DNA from: Typha latifolia
Lineage: Eukaryota; Streptophyta; Magnoliopsida; Poales; Typhaceae
DNA length: 64,000 bases
Assembly: GCA_019914945.1 (NCBI GenBank)
Contig: CM034101.1
Coordinates: 124,001-188,000, forward strand
Direction of reading: 5' to 3'
Position 1 is the stretch's first letter. The number at the start of each line of letters is the position of its first letter. Below, piece by piece: positions 12,311 through 24,243 of the stretch. A model generated the notes under the pieces. That model did not search any database, had not been told where the DNA came from, and saw only the letters and a list, made by a program, of their open reading frames with translations. The translations under genes and the position numbers were made by a program.

Positions 12311-13250
12311 GTAAGTGCCTCGTTGAATCTTTGATCGCCGTCAGATCCATCTACATCCATCTTTCTTGTTTCTTGTCGAGGAATCACGCTTCGATCACAC
12401 ATCATCTTCGATTTCGAGGATTTTATTTACTTTTTTTTATTGCTGAGGTTTTGCCCTGACTCCATAAGCTGGATTTCCAGTTCAATAAGATGCAATTACG
12501 ATTGCGATAAGTTACTCGTGGAGTATTAACGGAGCATATGCTAAATTGTGAAAGATGAAGTTGTTATTCATGATTTATGTACTTTTCTCTGAGGTAGTTT
12601 AGATTAAGAATTCTTTTTTTAAAAAAAAAAAAATTGTATGTGTTCGGGGGTCAAATCGAGTGCTATCATAAATTTGTTTACTACTACATGTCAGTTTTGG
12701 GCATCTTTACTCTGCCAAGGGAACTTAAACTTGAATGAAGTCGGTTCTCCATACTGGTGAAATTTGCGGTCTTCATTGGGCTTATCTCAATCGAATGTCA
12801 ACATAATTAATTAATTATCAGTGCTACTTCTAGCTTGTGCTTGGTGTAGTTAAATTATCCCTTGTTTTATTTTATTTTCTGTTAACCACACATCATCCAC
12901 CTAAACTTTTCTTGCATATGTTGTTTCTTAGTTGCCGAGATTTTTTATTATCCTTCAATCATGGGACTCGAATAAAAGTGATAGTATTTTCATTAAGTTG
13001 TCGACCTATTTACTATATAGGTTTTACTTAGCCCTTTTCATATATTAATTCAACTATGAATTCAGCAAGGCACTCTAAATGAACAAAACAAACAATTTTC
13101 CAGTGCTTTTGTGCTTATCTCTCTTGAGTAGAGTTGTCCGTGTGGATGCTTTACCTATTTTAACAGTATTACGGCTACTATCAAATTTTTATCCTCTGAT
13201 AAGAGTGAATATGAATCTCCAGATTGCCCTCTGCCGCCATGTTTCCGCAG

Positions 13251-15994
13251 ATGGATATATGGACGATGGACCGAGCAACTCTCACTCTATTGGGGGCTGC
13301 ATGCTGTGTGATGTTGTCAATGCATTTTACTGTTCAGTTGCTAACACAACATCTTTTCTACTGGAAAAATCCGAAGGAACAGAAGGCTATAATAATAATC
13401 ATACTAATGGCCCCTTTATATGCAATTGATTCCTTTGTCGGTCTTCTAGATATTCAGGGCAGCAAAGTCTTCTTCACATTCCTGGATTCTGTTAAAGAAT
13501 GCTATGAGGCATTGGTGAGCTCCTAATTTTCAACAAAAGCATTTATCTTATGCATATTATTTCTGAAGGCCTCTGCGAGATTTCATCAGCTCTTGTTTAT
13601 GTGGTATTCAGGTGATTGCTAAGTTCATGGCATTGATGTATAGCTACTTAAATATCTCTATGAGTAAGAACATAGTGCCTGATGAAATCAAAGGAAGGGA
13701 GATTCATCACTCTTTCCCTATGTCTCTTTTCTTGGTATGTTTCCAGTCTCATGACTTGGTATGGTAGTGTAGTTTTTGTTGTTTGTATGTTTCTTCAACT
13801 TTTGATAGCAGTATAGCTTATCTTGTAATTCAGAAGTTCTCTTCCATTATGAAAATGTATATGTCACTGCAAGAAGGTTCAAGAAAATGAAAAAACAAGT
13901 TAAAAAACATAGATAAACTTTCAGAGAGTGCAAGAAAGAGATATGGGTAGTGGATATCTGGTTCCATTATGAAAATGTACATGTCACTGCAAGAAGGTTC
14001 AAGAAAATGAAAAAACAAGTTAGAAAACATAGATAAACTTTCAGAGAGTGCAAGAAAGAGATATGGGTAGTGGATATCTGGTCTGTGATATTTGCTGTTT
14101 TGAGTTACTTATAAAACTGCATTATGTTGATGGACATAGCCAAGATTATCAACTTTTCATTATCTGATACTGATCTTAGAGTAGGGAGACTGTTCTTTCT
14201 TTGTGAAATGATTTAATTGCTCCATGAGTAGTATTGGTTTGGGTTTTCCGTGAAGTACTAATTCTTCTTGCATAGAAATGTACAAACTGTTGTGTTCTTA
14301 ATCAGTGAGCTATTCTATGTGTTTTAGATTGTATTTTCTGAAGGATTTGGTGTGTGACAGTAGCTGAGCTCTCCAGTCCTCCACTAATCTGCCTGTTCTT
14401 TGGGGTCAAGGATCTACATTATCAATATTTCAACTGCCAATCTCTTCTGCTTCTTCGTGCTGTTAAAACCTTAAGTAATTCTTCAAGTTGTAAAAATTGT
14501 TATTTCTATCCTACATAGTTCATCTATGATTAGATGTTATTGACTAAGAAGTTTGTCTTCTAATGGCTGGCTTCCCATTATTGAGCATTATGAAAATCAT
14601 GATTTACCAAGAATGCTGCAAATTCTCACTACAAAAGCTACTCATCATCTTCATGTTGAAGATAATTTCTTCTTGTTCTTCTTTATATGTCCTTTACAAA
14701 TATTTGATCTCTCTTAAATGCAGCCCCGTACTGTCCGACTAGAGCATCACACACTGAAGCTTCTCAAGTACTGGACATGGCAATTTGTTGTAGTTCGGCC
14801 AGTCTGTTCTGTTCTAATGATAGTACTTCAACTTCTTGGGCTTTATCCTAGTTGGGTCAGCTGGACATTCACAATCATATTGAACATTTCAGTTTCCATG
14901 GCATTGTATGCGTTGGTTATCTTCTATCATGTTTTTGCAAAAGAGCTGGCACCTCACAAGCCTATGGCAAAGTTCTTGTGCATCAAAGGAATTGTCTTCT
15001 TTTGCTTTTGGCAGGTAAGTTTATCTCTTCAGTTCTGGGTAAATAGGAAACATGACAAACTTTCACTATTTTTTGTCATGTACACTGGAAAGTTATTTCT
15101 TGTAGTGGTGAACTTGCTAAGTGGCGGTCAGCACATCATGACTTCTGATCAATGCTTTATCATCTTTAAGTAGAATATTGATGATTAAAGATATCCAATA
15201 TTCTCATGCAAGGAGCACCATGCTTTAGAAACAATTTAAACAGCCTATTCAGTTTGTAGAACCCATTTTGTCTCCAGGCCACTTATTTCTTTTAATTATT
15301 GTTGCCAACATTTACAGTTCATTGGCAAGTTAATATTAGATCAAGGTGAACATTGGATGAAATAGGGCAGTAGTGTCTTTTGTCCAAAAAAGAAAGGCAA
15401 ACATTGGTCTCATTTTTCAGAAGTCATACATAAATATTCAAACATGAGACAGGTGCTACTGCACAAACGTTTATAATTAGCAAACAATCAGGTCTGTAAA
15501 ACTCATACTTGGACCTGAAGAGACTTGTTTTAACTTTCATTGCTGTCACTAATTTAGATAGTAACAGCAACTTAATAGGGCGACGACATAGGTTGAAACA
15601 TCTAAGCTTTAATAACAACATTGAATAATTGGTTCAGATCTTTTCCTTAGATGAATCTAAAAGATTTTTGAAATGTGTGTCTTCTCCTACCTCCTACTTC
15701 ATTTATCATATCATCCGGCACTCCTAGAGATTGTTATTCATGCCCTTTATGAAGAAAAGGAATTGAAGGTTGGAGTTCTTTTGCTTGCAGGGAATTGCAC
15801 TTGATGTCTTAGCTTCTGCAGGAGTAATCAAATCACATCATTTTTGGTTGGATGTTGAGCAAATCGAGGAAGCCATTCAAAATGTTTTGGTGATTGTTGA
15901 AATGGTCATCTTCTCTATCATCCAGCAATATGCATATCATTTTGCCCCATACAGTGGAGCTGACAGGACAAAATTTGAGAAGAAGAATGAGTGA
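13251..15994 (+). CDS. DUF300 / TMEM184 (LAZ1-homolog) multi-pass membrane protein, 4 coding exons, 293 aa
   Basis: Exons 13251-13514, 13612-13734, 14724-15014 and 15791-15994, all with GT/AG borders and phase 0. The protein begins MDIWTMDRATLTLLGA. It carries the family hallmarks QHLFYWKNPKEQKAIIIIIL, SFVGLLD, VKECYEALVIAKFMALMYSY, DEIKGREIHHSFP, KYWTWQFVVVRPVCS, VFAKELAPHKP and QYAYHFAPYSG. Several hydrophobic segments fit a seven-helix membrane protein related to organic solute transporter alpha and to Arabidopsis LAZ1 homologs; it is the short (about 300 aa) subgroup. LAZ1 proteins act at the tonoplast or plasma membrane in brassinosteroid signalling and cell death; whether this short type does so is unknown. 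An in-frame ATG at 13239 in a GCCGCC context is an alternative start. ULT1 lies upstream in divergent orientation; the next gene is convergent. Confidence 0.95.
13842..14081. repeat. Tandem duplication, 2 x 120 bp, in intron
   Basis: Copy 1 is 13842-13961 and copy 2 is 13962-14081. I count two differences (T/C in GTATATG versus GTACATG, and A/G in GTTAAAA versus GTTAGAA). It lies in the intron after the second coding exon of the DUF300 gene. The open frame on the minus strand across it is a by-product of the duplication. Confidence 0.95.
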
Positions 15995-17241
15995 ATCGAA
16001 ACTTCAGAGGGCAGTTCTGTTTTATACTGTTATATGGCAAATTTGGTATCTGTATGTCCAGAGACGGTGTTATACTGTAATATGCCACATGGTATCTATA
16101 TGTTCAGAGATACTGAAGCAAAATAAGTAACTTAGATCAAGATGCTAGTCCTCATCAGTTGCATTGCACTACCTTGTTGGGCTCAGAGTTGACGAGTTAA
16201 GTTGCCTAGTTGTTGTTAAGAGAGAAACTAGAAACTTCGGAATTTTCAATCTGTGCTGTAAACCTGAACGCAGTTTTTGGTATCTGATGCTGAAGCATAG
16301 AATTCTCACCCTTCTTTTGCTGCCTTCCACTACTGTAGTGTTGTTGCTATTTTCTTGCCCCTTTCTGAAGGGTGTCATTACACAATCGACTTTACAAGCA
16401 ACTATTACCTATTAATGCTTAAAATATGAAGTAACTTTATTGAAGACATTTACAGGTTGATCAGTGTACCCTGTCGTTCCTCCGGGGCTTTGTAATGCAA
16501 ACAAAGTTTACAGAACGGTTACCATCGACCAAAGTCGTTCAACCCTCATCATTTCAAGTGTTGAGGTACAAGGTAGCTATTAAAAAATGACGTTTTTCTA
16601 TGGAAGAGGCTTTGAGCAATCTATCATCAATATGCCTACGGAAATATGCTGTCAATAGAAGACCTTTCTGGGCTAAAGTAAGGGCTTCGTCCTTCAAAAC
16701 AAATTGAACTCCCCCGGTGGGTGAAGCGGAGGGGTTTATAGAGTCAAAATATGAACACAGAAGTTTAAACTACTAAAATAAGAATTGCGGCTAAATCTCC
16801 AAACTCGTGCCTCAGGTCTTGTTTACGTCTTCATAATGACAAAATATGAAGAAAATTACAAAAATTAATCATACAATTGGCTGAAGCATGTGGGTGCTGC
16901 ATCCCATTCCTTGTCTGTTTTCCGTGAATATTAAGAACAAACAAAAAGAAGGAAATCTTGGCAAACTCTCAAGCTCTTACTATTTAACTAGGCAAGTCAA
17001 GCAAGATACTCAAGCGCATTATCATCAGATAGCAAATTGTACAGTCTGAAACCACTTGATAAAGCAGAAAAGAATTCGAACACATCAAAAAGTCATTTGC
17101 CTTACAAAGAGAGTATCAAAGCATCATAAGTTCATAATTCTTGATGGACCACTAAGAACTTGATGGAACACATTGATTTCCCCTTTTTCATTATTCTTAG
17201 ACATTCACAAATAGAGCAACGCATTTTGCAGCTGTACCACC
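15995..17241. other. Intergenic and UTR space between two convergent genes
   Basis: This stretch holds the 3' UTR of the DUF300 gene and the 3' UTR of the minus-strand 93-aa gene. Open frames at 16164-16415 (plus) and 16169-16378 (minus) overlap each other and show no domain. A minus-strand AATAAA (plus TTTATT near 16436) could serve as a poly(A) signal. No other gene is seen. Confidence 0.5.
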
Positions 17242-19712
17242 TTAATGTGCTGGAGCTGCAACTACCTGTAACAATTAAGGAAACAGAAACCCATAATTTT
17301 GATATGCTTAATAATGGAGTTCTCACTGATAGCTAATAAATGTCAAGAGTTTTCTGTCACAAGAAGCAAAGAAATAATCAAGTTTGCAATTTAGTTATGT
17401 TCAATTAACAAGAAGCTTTTTTAAGAAATAATTGGTGCAATGTGTTCACTAGAGCTTCAATTTCTTTAGAAATAGCTTTTGCACATCCAAAGATTTGGCA
17501 TTAGTGTAGAGTTACATAATCAGTATGCTTGAATTTTCTGAAGATCCTCACTAGAATCTCACACATGTAATAGCATTACTTTGCAGAAAGAGAAAAAAAT
17601 GTTGTATCTTACATTAATAATAAATTCATTTTGATCTTGTAGCAACACATACCAAAAAATAGGGAAAACAGTTCCATAACTTCAAGAAAAAACAAGTACC
17701 TCATCCTTCTTTTCTTTCTTTCCACCAAAAAGTTTGTATCCTCCATAAATTACCAAACCCCAACCACTCAAGCTGGCCAGTACAAACTGCAAAAAGTTGG
17801 CATGCTTATTAGATAAGCATTTGAAACATATTTACAAACCGTGCACTAAGATCTAATATAGAAGAAAAAGGGAGTCCCACAGCACGAGGTTCCTGCCTAT
17901 ACAGAGTCTGACGAGATCTCAACTAGAAGAGCGAAAAAAAGAATAGGAAAGCATAACAGCATCAAAGGACTCTACAGATATGGCCCTCATGAATAGAAGT
18001 ATAAGAAGTTATCCCATGCAAAATAAGGCTTAAAAAGACCAAAATCTCCAACACATATGCATGAAAATAAAATAAGACTTCTAAATTCTTATTTCTTATC
18101 CACCCCAATATGTCTACTTTAACATAAACCAAACCAGATCAGAGTCTTGCATCCCTGAAGGTCAACAGTTGATCAAATATGTTTGTAGATGTATACAAAC
18201 AGTAGAATGATGAACAAAGAGTTCGGACAAGATATGTATGGGACTTACAACAGGACGTCAAGAATTCAAAATGATAGTTCAACCATCTTTATCTTCATCA
18301 CAGAAAACAATTTTGGATATTCTTTTAGAAGAAAGTTTGGATAAGCTTATTAGCTTTAATATGCAATATATCATAAAACAACTCCTAGACTCTAGAATGT
18401 TATGTCCTCCAAGTTACGAGCCTATGACTTACGTGCTCTTCTTTCCATTTAGATGGGCTCAACGGATCTTCCCAGAGATTCACTCTTGGGGGTCCATGAT
18501 CTGCATATGAGAAAATGAAATCATAAGTGGCTTGTGAGAAAAGGAAATAGTAAATGAACTTGAAATAGTAAGAATTTAACTATTACGTAAAATTACAACA
18601 TCTAATAAGAGCTGAAATGGCTTCAAAGATTTGGCAGATAAGCCTCAGAACAAAATATCAAAATAATTTCTCAGTCACAATCAAACAAATTACACAAACT
18701 GCTGACAATATACACCGGTTATTCCATAGTCAGTGACTACAAGAAATCAAGCTACAGCTACAGATATGACTTAAGGTGAAACATATTCACTAATATCGCA
18801 ATTTATATATATATATATATAACTTCCAAGTCACCCTTCTTGTGCTATAACTCTACGCCATTTCAATTAACTAATGTAGAATACCAGAGAGAGGAGAGTT
18901 ATATTGATACTACAAGATTTATGTCAACCCCGCAGATGCAGTAGCTCTGTAGCTTCTTCTATTCAAAAGAATTAAGAAAGTAGACATACGATGCTGCACA
19001 ATTAACTTAGAACCAAAAATATAGTGCCCGCCACATTTCAACCTTGCTTGCCTTTCAAGGCCACAACCAAGTTCAATACATTCTAATCGCTGACAGTGAA
19101 CTAGATGAAGTCAAACTTCACTGCACAATTCCACAAAGACAAATCCTTATCCTCGATCTCAGACCAACTAAGACAATTAGCACATTAGTTATGTTTGAAA
19201 TCATGTATAAAAACAATTCCATATGGACCATATCAACAGAATTACATATAAACAATTTCCTAGCAGGAGAGAAAAATAAATGATGAATAACGCTTGAGAG
19301 ACAGCGAATACATACGGGGCTTGCTTGGGTTTAGAAACATTTCAGATGTTGCATAATAGGCCTAATCGATTGGTGTAATTTTTTTCCAGGGCAGTAGCAG
19401 TAATCTGCGTACCCCAAAAACTGAATCAAAATGAACCGCCTACCAAATATCACGAACAGCAACATGCATCAGTCGCAATATAAAATCAATCCAAGATCCT
19501 CAAGGTTTGGATTTGGTTTCTGGTATAATCCGTAACACGACTGGAGGAATGAGATCAGATCGAAATTGGACGACAGAAGAGATAAAAGGAGACGGGAAGA
19601 GAGATTGACCTCCACCGCCAGCGAGGCCGCGCCGAGGGATCAGCTTCGCCGGAGGAGTGGAAGAAGAGAGACGCGAAAGGGAAGAAGCAAGCGCCGCCCT
19701 AGCTGCTGCCAT
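17242..19712 (-). CDS. Small putative mitochondrial single-span protein, 4 exons, 93 aa
   Basis: Exons (minus): 19712-19610, 18500-18433, 17786-17700 and 17265-17242, in phase with GT/AG borders (282 nt). The N-terminus (MAAARAALASSLSRLSSSTP) is rich in Ala, Ser and Arg and without acidic residues, like a mitochondrial presequence. A second exon follows with GPPRVNLWEDPLSPSKWKEE. The third exon has one hydrophobic helix, FVLASLSGWGLVIYGGYKLF, followed by a Lys-rich tail and VVAAPAH at the end. The layout suggests a mature inner-membrane protein of about 60 residues, a style common among accessory respiratory-complex subunits, but I do not recognise a named family and assign no function. The exon structure is well supported because all four parts stay open and the junctions fit. 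Confidence 0.8.
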
Positions 19713-20947
19713 TGCAGATGGTTCACGACTAGTATTGCGAGGGTTAAGTTGGGAGAGGGGGTGGAGGAGAAAATGTATTAGCGACCGAAGCCAATTTTGC
19801 TTTTGACCCCTTACATCAACTAATATTCGTAGAAGACACTTATAAATATGGCCTTTTATGCGTTTCACCACCTACAAAATTGACTAATTGAGAGAGATTC
19901 TACACAGCAATTGCCAGACAAAAGAGTTGTTTGGTTTCACTTTATTATATTTTTGGAGAAATTGTCATTTTCTGCATCTTGGTGTGGACTTAAGTGAAAT
20001 ATTAAGTGTTTCTTTTAACCGATCAATATTAGTTTAACTGCGTTTAAATTTTTTATTTAAGATCTTTAAATTTGACTTCTAATTTTATCAAATATATTAG
20101 AAAAAAATAATAATTATACTTTAATTTAACTTGCAAGAGATAAAATGACACAAATAAAATTAATGTGGACATAGTGATTTTATCTTAGATTTTTTTCACT
20201 TATCGCTCACAAGCCGGACAAAAAGAAGTTAAGAATTAAACTAATGACCTCCATCTTAATTGGTAAGACCAAACCATTTATCCATCATAATTTTCCCTTC
20301 TTTAAAAATCCTCGGAACCTTTTTCCTAAGAAGAAAATTAAGATGGGGAATGCATGTTCGATGCTTCGTTGAGTAAGTAGTAATCGGCATTATGTACGGT
20401 GAAACAGTAGATAAATGTAACGCTTCACATCTCATGGCCAACGTTATGTACATATATAAGGAACATAAGAACCGAACAAATTCAGCAATTAAGCATTCTT
20501 TGGTGAGAATAGCATAAGGATGAGTGACCTCTCGAGATATATATATATATATATATATATATTGGAGTGGCTTTGGAAATTCAGCTAACAATTTTCTCTG
20601 TTCTTTTCCAAAGGAGATCGATAGCAAGACGAGCCTACACTCTTCACTTCATGATCGTAGTCGGCGGTGCTTGAATAGATAAATGAGCAGTCTAAAGTAC
20701 ACTATTAACATAACTCCGAGAAGTGCCACACAATTTACACTGTAGAAGCACATTGTAGATACAGGGGAAGAGCACACACTATTACCACACCTGCAGATAA
20801 ATGGCTTATGCTTCAGAATAGAGAGATTATTTGCTGATGTATCTTAATGCCAATGCACAACTAGAAAAGGTCTGTATAAAAGAATAATAGAAGTACCTAG
20901 CCGAACGGTAATTATTTGAACCAAGTTAGCAAACTTGCTGACCACCT
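19713..20947. other. Intergenic region with (AT)n microsatellite
   Basis: This lies between the promoter of the 93-aa gene and the 3' end of the 109-aa gene, both on minus. It is AT-rich and includes an (AT)n run at 20536-20562. Open frames here cross the AT repeat or antisense leader and show no domain. Confidence 0.5.
20536..20562. repeat. (AT)n microsatellite
   Basis: AT dinucleotide run of about 27 bases. Confidence 0.9.
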
Positions 20948-23126
20948 TCACAGAGAAAGGCTTGCAAAAAGGAGTTCCAACTCCTCTTCTTGAGAGGCAC
21001 TCATCTGCAGATAAGAAAACAAAGGAGTGGAGGGGGAACATGAGAGGAAAATGGGAGCAGTAAAAAGGCATCAATTCACAAAATCTTGATCTTTAGATTA
21101 CCAAGCAATTTTCGTTTTTTAGCAGCAAACGATTTAAGTGCATGGAAAAGATACACTAAAACAGTAGTCGTCATCATCATCTCTCAAAGCGTTCCCCAAC
21201 AATTGTTAGTCAGCTAATTCATAGATCAAAGCTAAAAGGCTCAGATAGAACCAAAGCATATCGATGGACAGTTATTAGCCTGACATCAATCTTCTAAACC
21301 TAGTAAAGATCACTGGCCAAAACAGATGACAGAAGAGAAAGGCTCAAAAGAGAAAGCTATAAGCCCAGCTGAGCTATTCACCTTCTTAGTTTTAATGGTT
21401 GTGCAACTACTTTATTCATCTAGAGACAAGAGTCTTGTACTAGATGGAGAGAGACAGTAACTGTGCGGACTACTGGCTTCATCTTAGAGGTACAGTTGGG
21501 GGAAAGCCAAATGAAGCACAATCACTTAAGAGATGAAACCATCATATTAATTGTATGTCAACCATCCAAGCAATATTCATCCAAAAAAAAAGAGACAAAA
21601 TTGATCAGTCTCAGTCTTCTTATCATAAAGAGAAGCCGGTAACACATATCAACAAACTAGACTTTACCATAGCATGAATCAGCAATACTAGAGGTAGTAA
21701 TCCAGAAGAACTTGCTCAAAACCCAAGGACAGTAAACATTACTAAATGATATCTCCCATAAATTGGTTCAAACCAAAGGCTTGTTGTTGTGCAAGGAATA
21801 AGCTGATTTAATTTCTACTAGAGCGACCAGAAATACTGTAAAAAGTAGAAAACTAGAAATAAGAGAGAGAACTACATGCAACATAAACGTTGATACACAA
21901 GGATATAGAAGCTGATCCGGTTGGAAGAAATCTTTTGCCTGCATTATAACTAAAGGTTTAATTCTTCTTTTTATACATTGTGGATGCATGCAAGCACAAT
22001 AAAAACTCCATCTATAGATAATATGACATGATGAGTTGGAAAGGTTAAGTATTTCCTTCTTACTTGGATAGACATGAGATGAAGAAGCTTGTTTAGTACC
22101 CGCATGCGATGTACTGCATAGCTACTATTGGAAGGGAGCTGGTTGACCCTAGCAATTTCAGCATGAACGGCAGCCTTTTTGTCGTCCTGTTGCATCTGAA
22201 TACATTTGCTGGTTATTTCATCCTGTGTCAGATTAGGGCCATCACGGCCCTCGACGTGATCCATAAGAAGCCTAGTTGAGAAAACCTGCAAAAATCAGAA
22301 GATGGAAAACTATTCTTTAAAATGCAGAAAAGCAATCAAGCAGAAAAACTGTAATGACTATTATACTGCTAAAAATGTATATCCAACCTTTAAAGGGGTT
22401 TAAAATTCCATTCCATCATGAATAAATATGAAAATGTCCGATATAAAACTAGTGTTCTTGTATAAACTCTAAGGTACCAATTTCTCATGTCAAAAGGACT
22501 GCAAAATTAAAAAACAAATACGGATGTTTGTTTGGACGGTGAAAATTAATGGGATGCTATATTTAAGAAACAAATTCTGTAAAACAGCTGGTCAGATGAG
22601 TTTATGTGAAACAAGCAATCACACAACTAAATGGATAACTCTTGAGAAATCAAAGAAAAACTCCAGGAGGATCTGAGAGAAAACAAAAAACGTATACTTA
22701 TTAACGGTTAAAATAGTGGATGGAATCACAAGTTCTCCCCAATTATAATTCATCAAAAATAAAAATAAGAAACTCCAATTGTCTGATTCAGCTAAAACAA
22801 TAAGGGATCAACATCTTCCAGGAAAGCTCGATTCAAAGATTTCTTTTTATGCACTTATGGTGCTCATCAACTAAATCTCAAGAAGTAAAAGTTCTATCAC
22901 CAATTTCGTTGTATTAACCCATTAAGCAGAGCAGTCAAAGAGATACCTTCCAAGGAGGAAGATGTAAGCAAGAAGCTCATCTCCTTTTGGATTTCTAAAC
23001 CCTAAATTAATCTGGCTAGGGAGAAATCAAAGGTAACGACAGTGTGGGTGGTGAGAGCAGGGAAACGAGACTTACGCGGCGGACGGCGACGATCCCTATC
23101 TCCGACTGTGTCCAGAAAAATCTCAT
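20948..23126 (-). CDS. Small conserved-looking protein with mitochondrial-type presequence, 3 exons, 109 aa
   Basis: Exons (minus): 23126-23076, 22285-22064 and 21004-20948; all junctions are phase 0 with GT/AG borders (330 nt). The N-terminus MRFFWTQSEIGIVAVRR joins VFSTRLL from exon 2, giving RRVFST, which resembles the R-x-F/S processing site of mitochondrial presequences. The body is hydrophilic and helical: GPNLTQDEITSKC, an HAEIARVNQLPSNSSYAVHR stretch, then RVLNKLLHLMSIQ. It ends with SQEEELELLFASLSL. If the first exon is not joined this way, translation could begin at an in-frame ATG at 22264 and give 85 aa. I do not recognise a named family. It is divergent from VPS28, with start codons 472 bases apart. 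Confidence 0.7.
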
Positions 23127-23598
23127 CTCCCATTTTAAATAGTGAGTATGCGATGATGGGCCGCTCCAGGCCCTGGCCTTGCTTTTAGAGTTGAGGTACA
23201 AACTCATCAGCCCATAATGAGTCCTCTTAACTTTCCTAATACAACTGAATGTAGATAGTTTTTAGAATTAGTTTCGTAAAGCCTTAAGCCTTAAGCCTTT
23301 GCTTTTCCTATCCTATTTGCTTAGTTGCGTATTTAACACCACAACGTACAAACAAACTCTTAAGATGTCACATTATTGTTTACAATTTGTCCGAAGAGGA
23401 GCAAATTTGGGTCCGTCACCACGCGCACCAATTTCCCCTCGCCTTCGGCCCTCGACCTTGACCTTCGTCTCCTCCGCCAAACCCTAATCCCCAATCCCTC
23501 TTTCCTCGATCTCACCGATCCAGCGAAACGCCTCCACAAGCCCTATCCCTAACCTTTTACCCGAGCTTGACCTCGATTTCCAGATCTCGGTTGCGATT
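23127..23598. promoter_or_regulatory. Shared divergent promoter of the 109-aa gene and VPS28
   Basis: Only 472 bases separate the start codons of two head-to-head genes. On the minus side a TATTTAAA-like box lies about 12 bases from the ATG, so this may instead be leader sequence. On the plus side a C-rich 5' leader (from about 23400) precedes VPS28. Specific transcription factor sites cannot be assigned by eye. Confidence 0.5.
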
Positions 23599-24243
23599 AT
23601 GGAGGTGAAGCTATGGCACGACAAGCGCGAGCACGAGATGCTCGACAGCCTCGCGGACCTCTATGCAATCATCAAGACGACGGAGAAGCTCGAGAAGGCC
23701 TACGTCCGCGATCTCGTCTCCTCGTCGGAGTACGAAACGGAGTGCTTAAAGCTCATCACCCAGTTCAAGACCCTGTCTTCCTCCCTCCGTGACGTCGTCC
23801 CCTCCGTCGAGCGCTTCGCCGATGCCTACAAGATGGAGTGCCCCGCCGCTCTCAACCGCCTCCTTGTCTCCGGCGTCCCTGCCACCGTCGAGCACCGCGC
23901 CGCCTCCTCCGCCTCTGCCGGTGCCGCAGCTGCAACATCCGCAGCCGCCATCGCACAGTGCGTGCAGCACTTCATCACCGCCATGGACGCCGTCAAGCTC
24001 AACATGCTCGCTGTCGATCAGGTACACCCCCTGCTTTCCGATCTCTCTGCATCGTTCGCCAAGCTTGGAGGGATTTTACCGCCGGATTTTGAGGGGAAGG
24101 TGAAGGTCAGGGAGTGGCTCACCAGGCTGGCAAAGATGGGGGCGGCAGACGAGCTCACGGAGCAGCAGGCGAGGCAACTCCACTTTGATCTCGATTCGTC
24201 CTACAATTCGTTCATGGCTGCTCTGCCCAATGCTGGATCGTGA
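23599..24243 (+). CDS. VPS28: VPS28, ESCRT-I subunit, intronless, 214 aa
   Basis: A single exon opens with MEVKLWHDKREHEMLDSLAD and runs through YAIIKTTEKLEKAYVRDLV and YETECLKLITQFK, the conserved N-terminal helical core that binds the other ESCRT-I subunits. A Ser/Ala-rich linker follows (residues about 100-115). The C-terminal four-helix domain contains KVREWLTRLAKM and QLHFDLDSSYNSF. In eukaryotes VPS28 joins VPS23 and VPS37 in ESCRT-I, sorting ubiquitinated membrane proteins into multivesicular endosomes, with the C-terminal domain contacting ESCRT-II. Length and the lack of introns fit the Arabidopsis copies. The coding sequence is strongly GC-rich compared with its surroundings, a monocot-like trait. 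Antisense and other-frame open stretches inside it are by-products of this composition. Confidence 0.97.
   Translation: MEVKLWHDKREHEMLDSLADLYAIIKTTEKLEKAYVRDLVSSSEYETECLKLITQFKTLSSSLRDVVPSVERFADAYKMECPAALNRLLVSGVPATVEHRAASSASAGAAAATSAAAIAQCVQHFITAMDAVKLNMLAVDQVHPLLSDLSASFAKLGGILPPDFEGKVKVREWLTRLAKMGAADELTEQQARQLHFDLDSSYNSFMAALPNAGS

Noticed and set aside
13830..14030. Minus-strand open frame with a repeated peptide
   Set aside because: It is the reverse strand of the 120-bp intronic tandem duplication.
22947..23001. A possible extra 55-base exon of the 109-aa gene
   Set aside because: It has plausible splice borders, but its length breaks the frame that joins exon 1 to the conserved body. 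It may be an alternative exon, but nothing in the sequence demands it.
23746..24103. Antisense and other-frame open stretches inside VPS28
   Set aside because: Gly-, Pro- and Arg-rich products of the high GC content of the real VPS28 frame.
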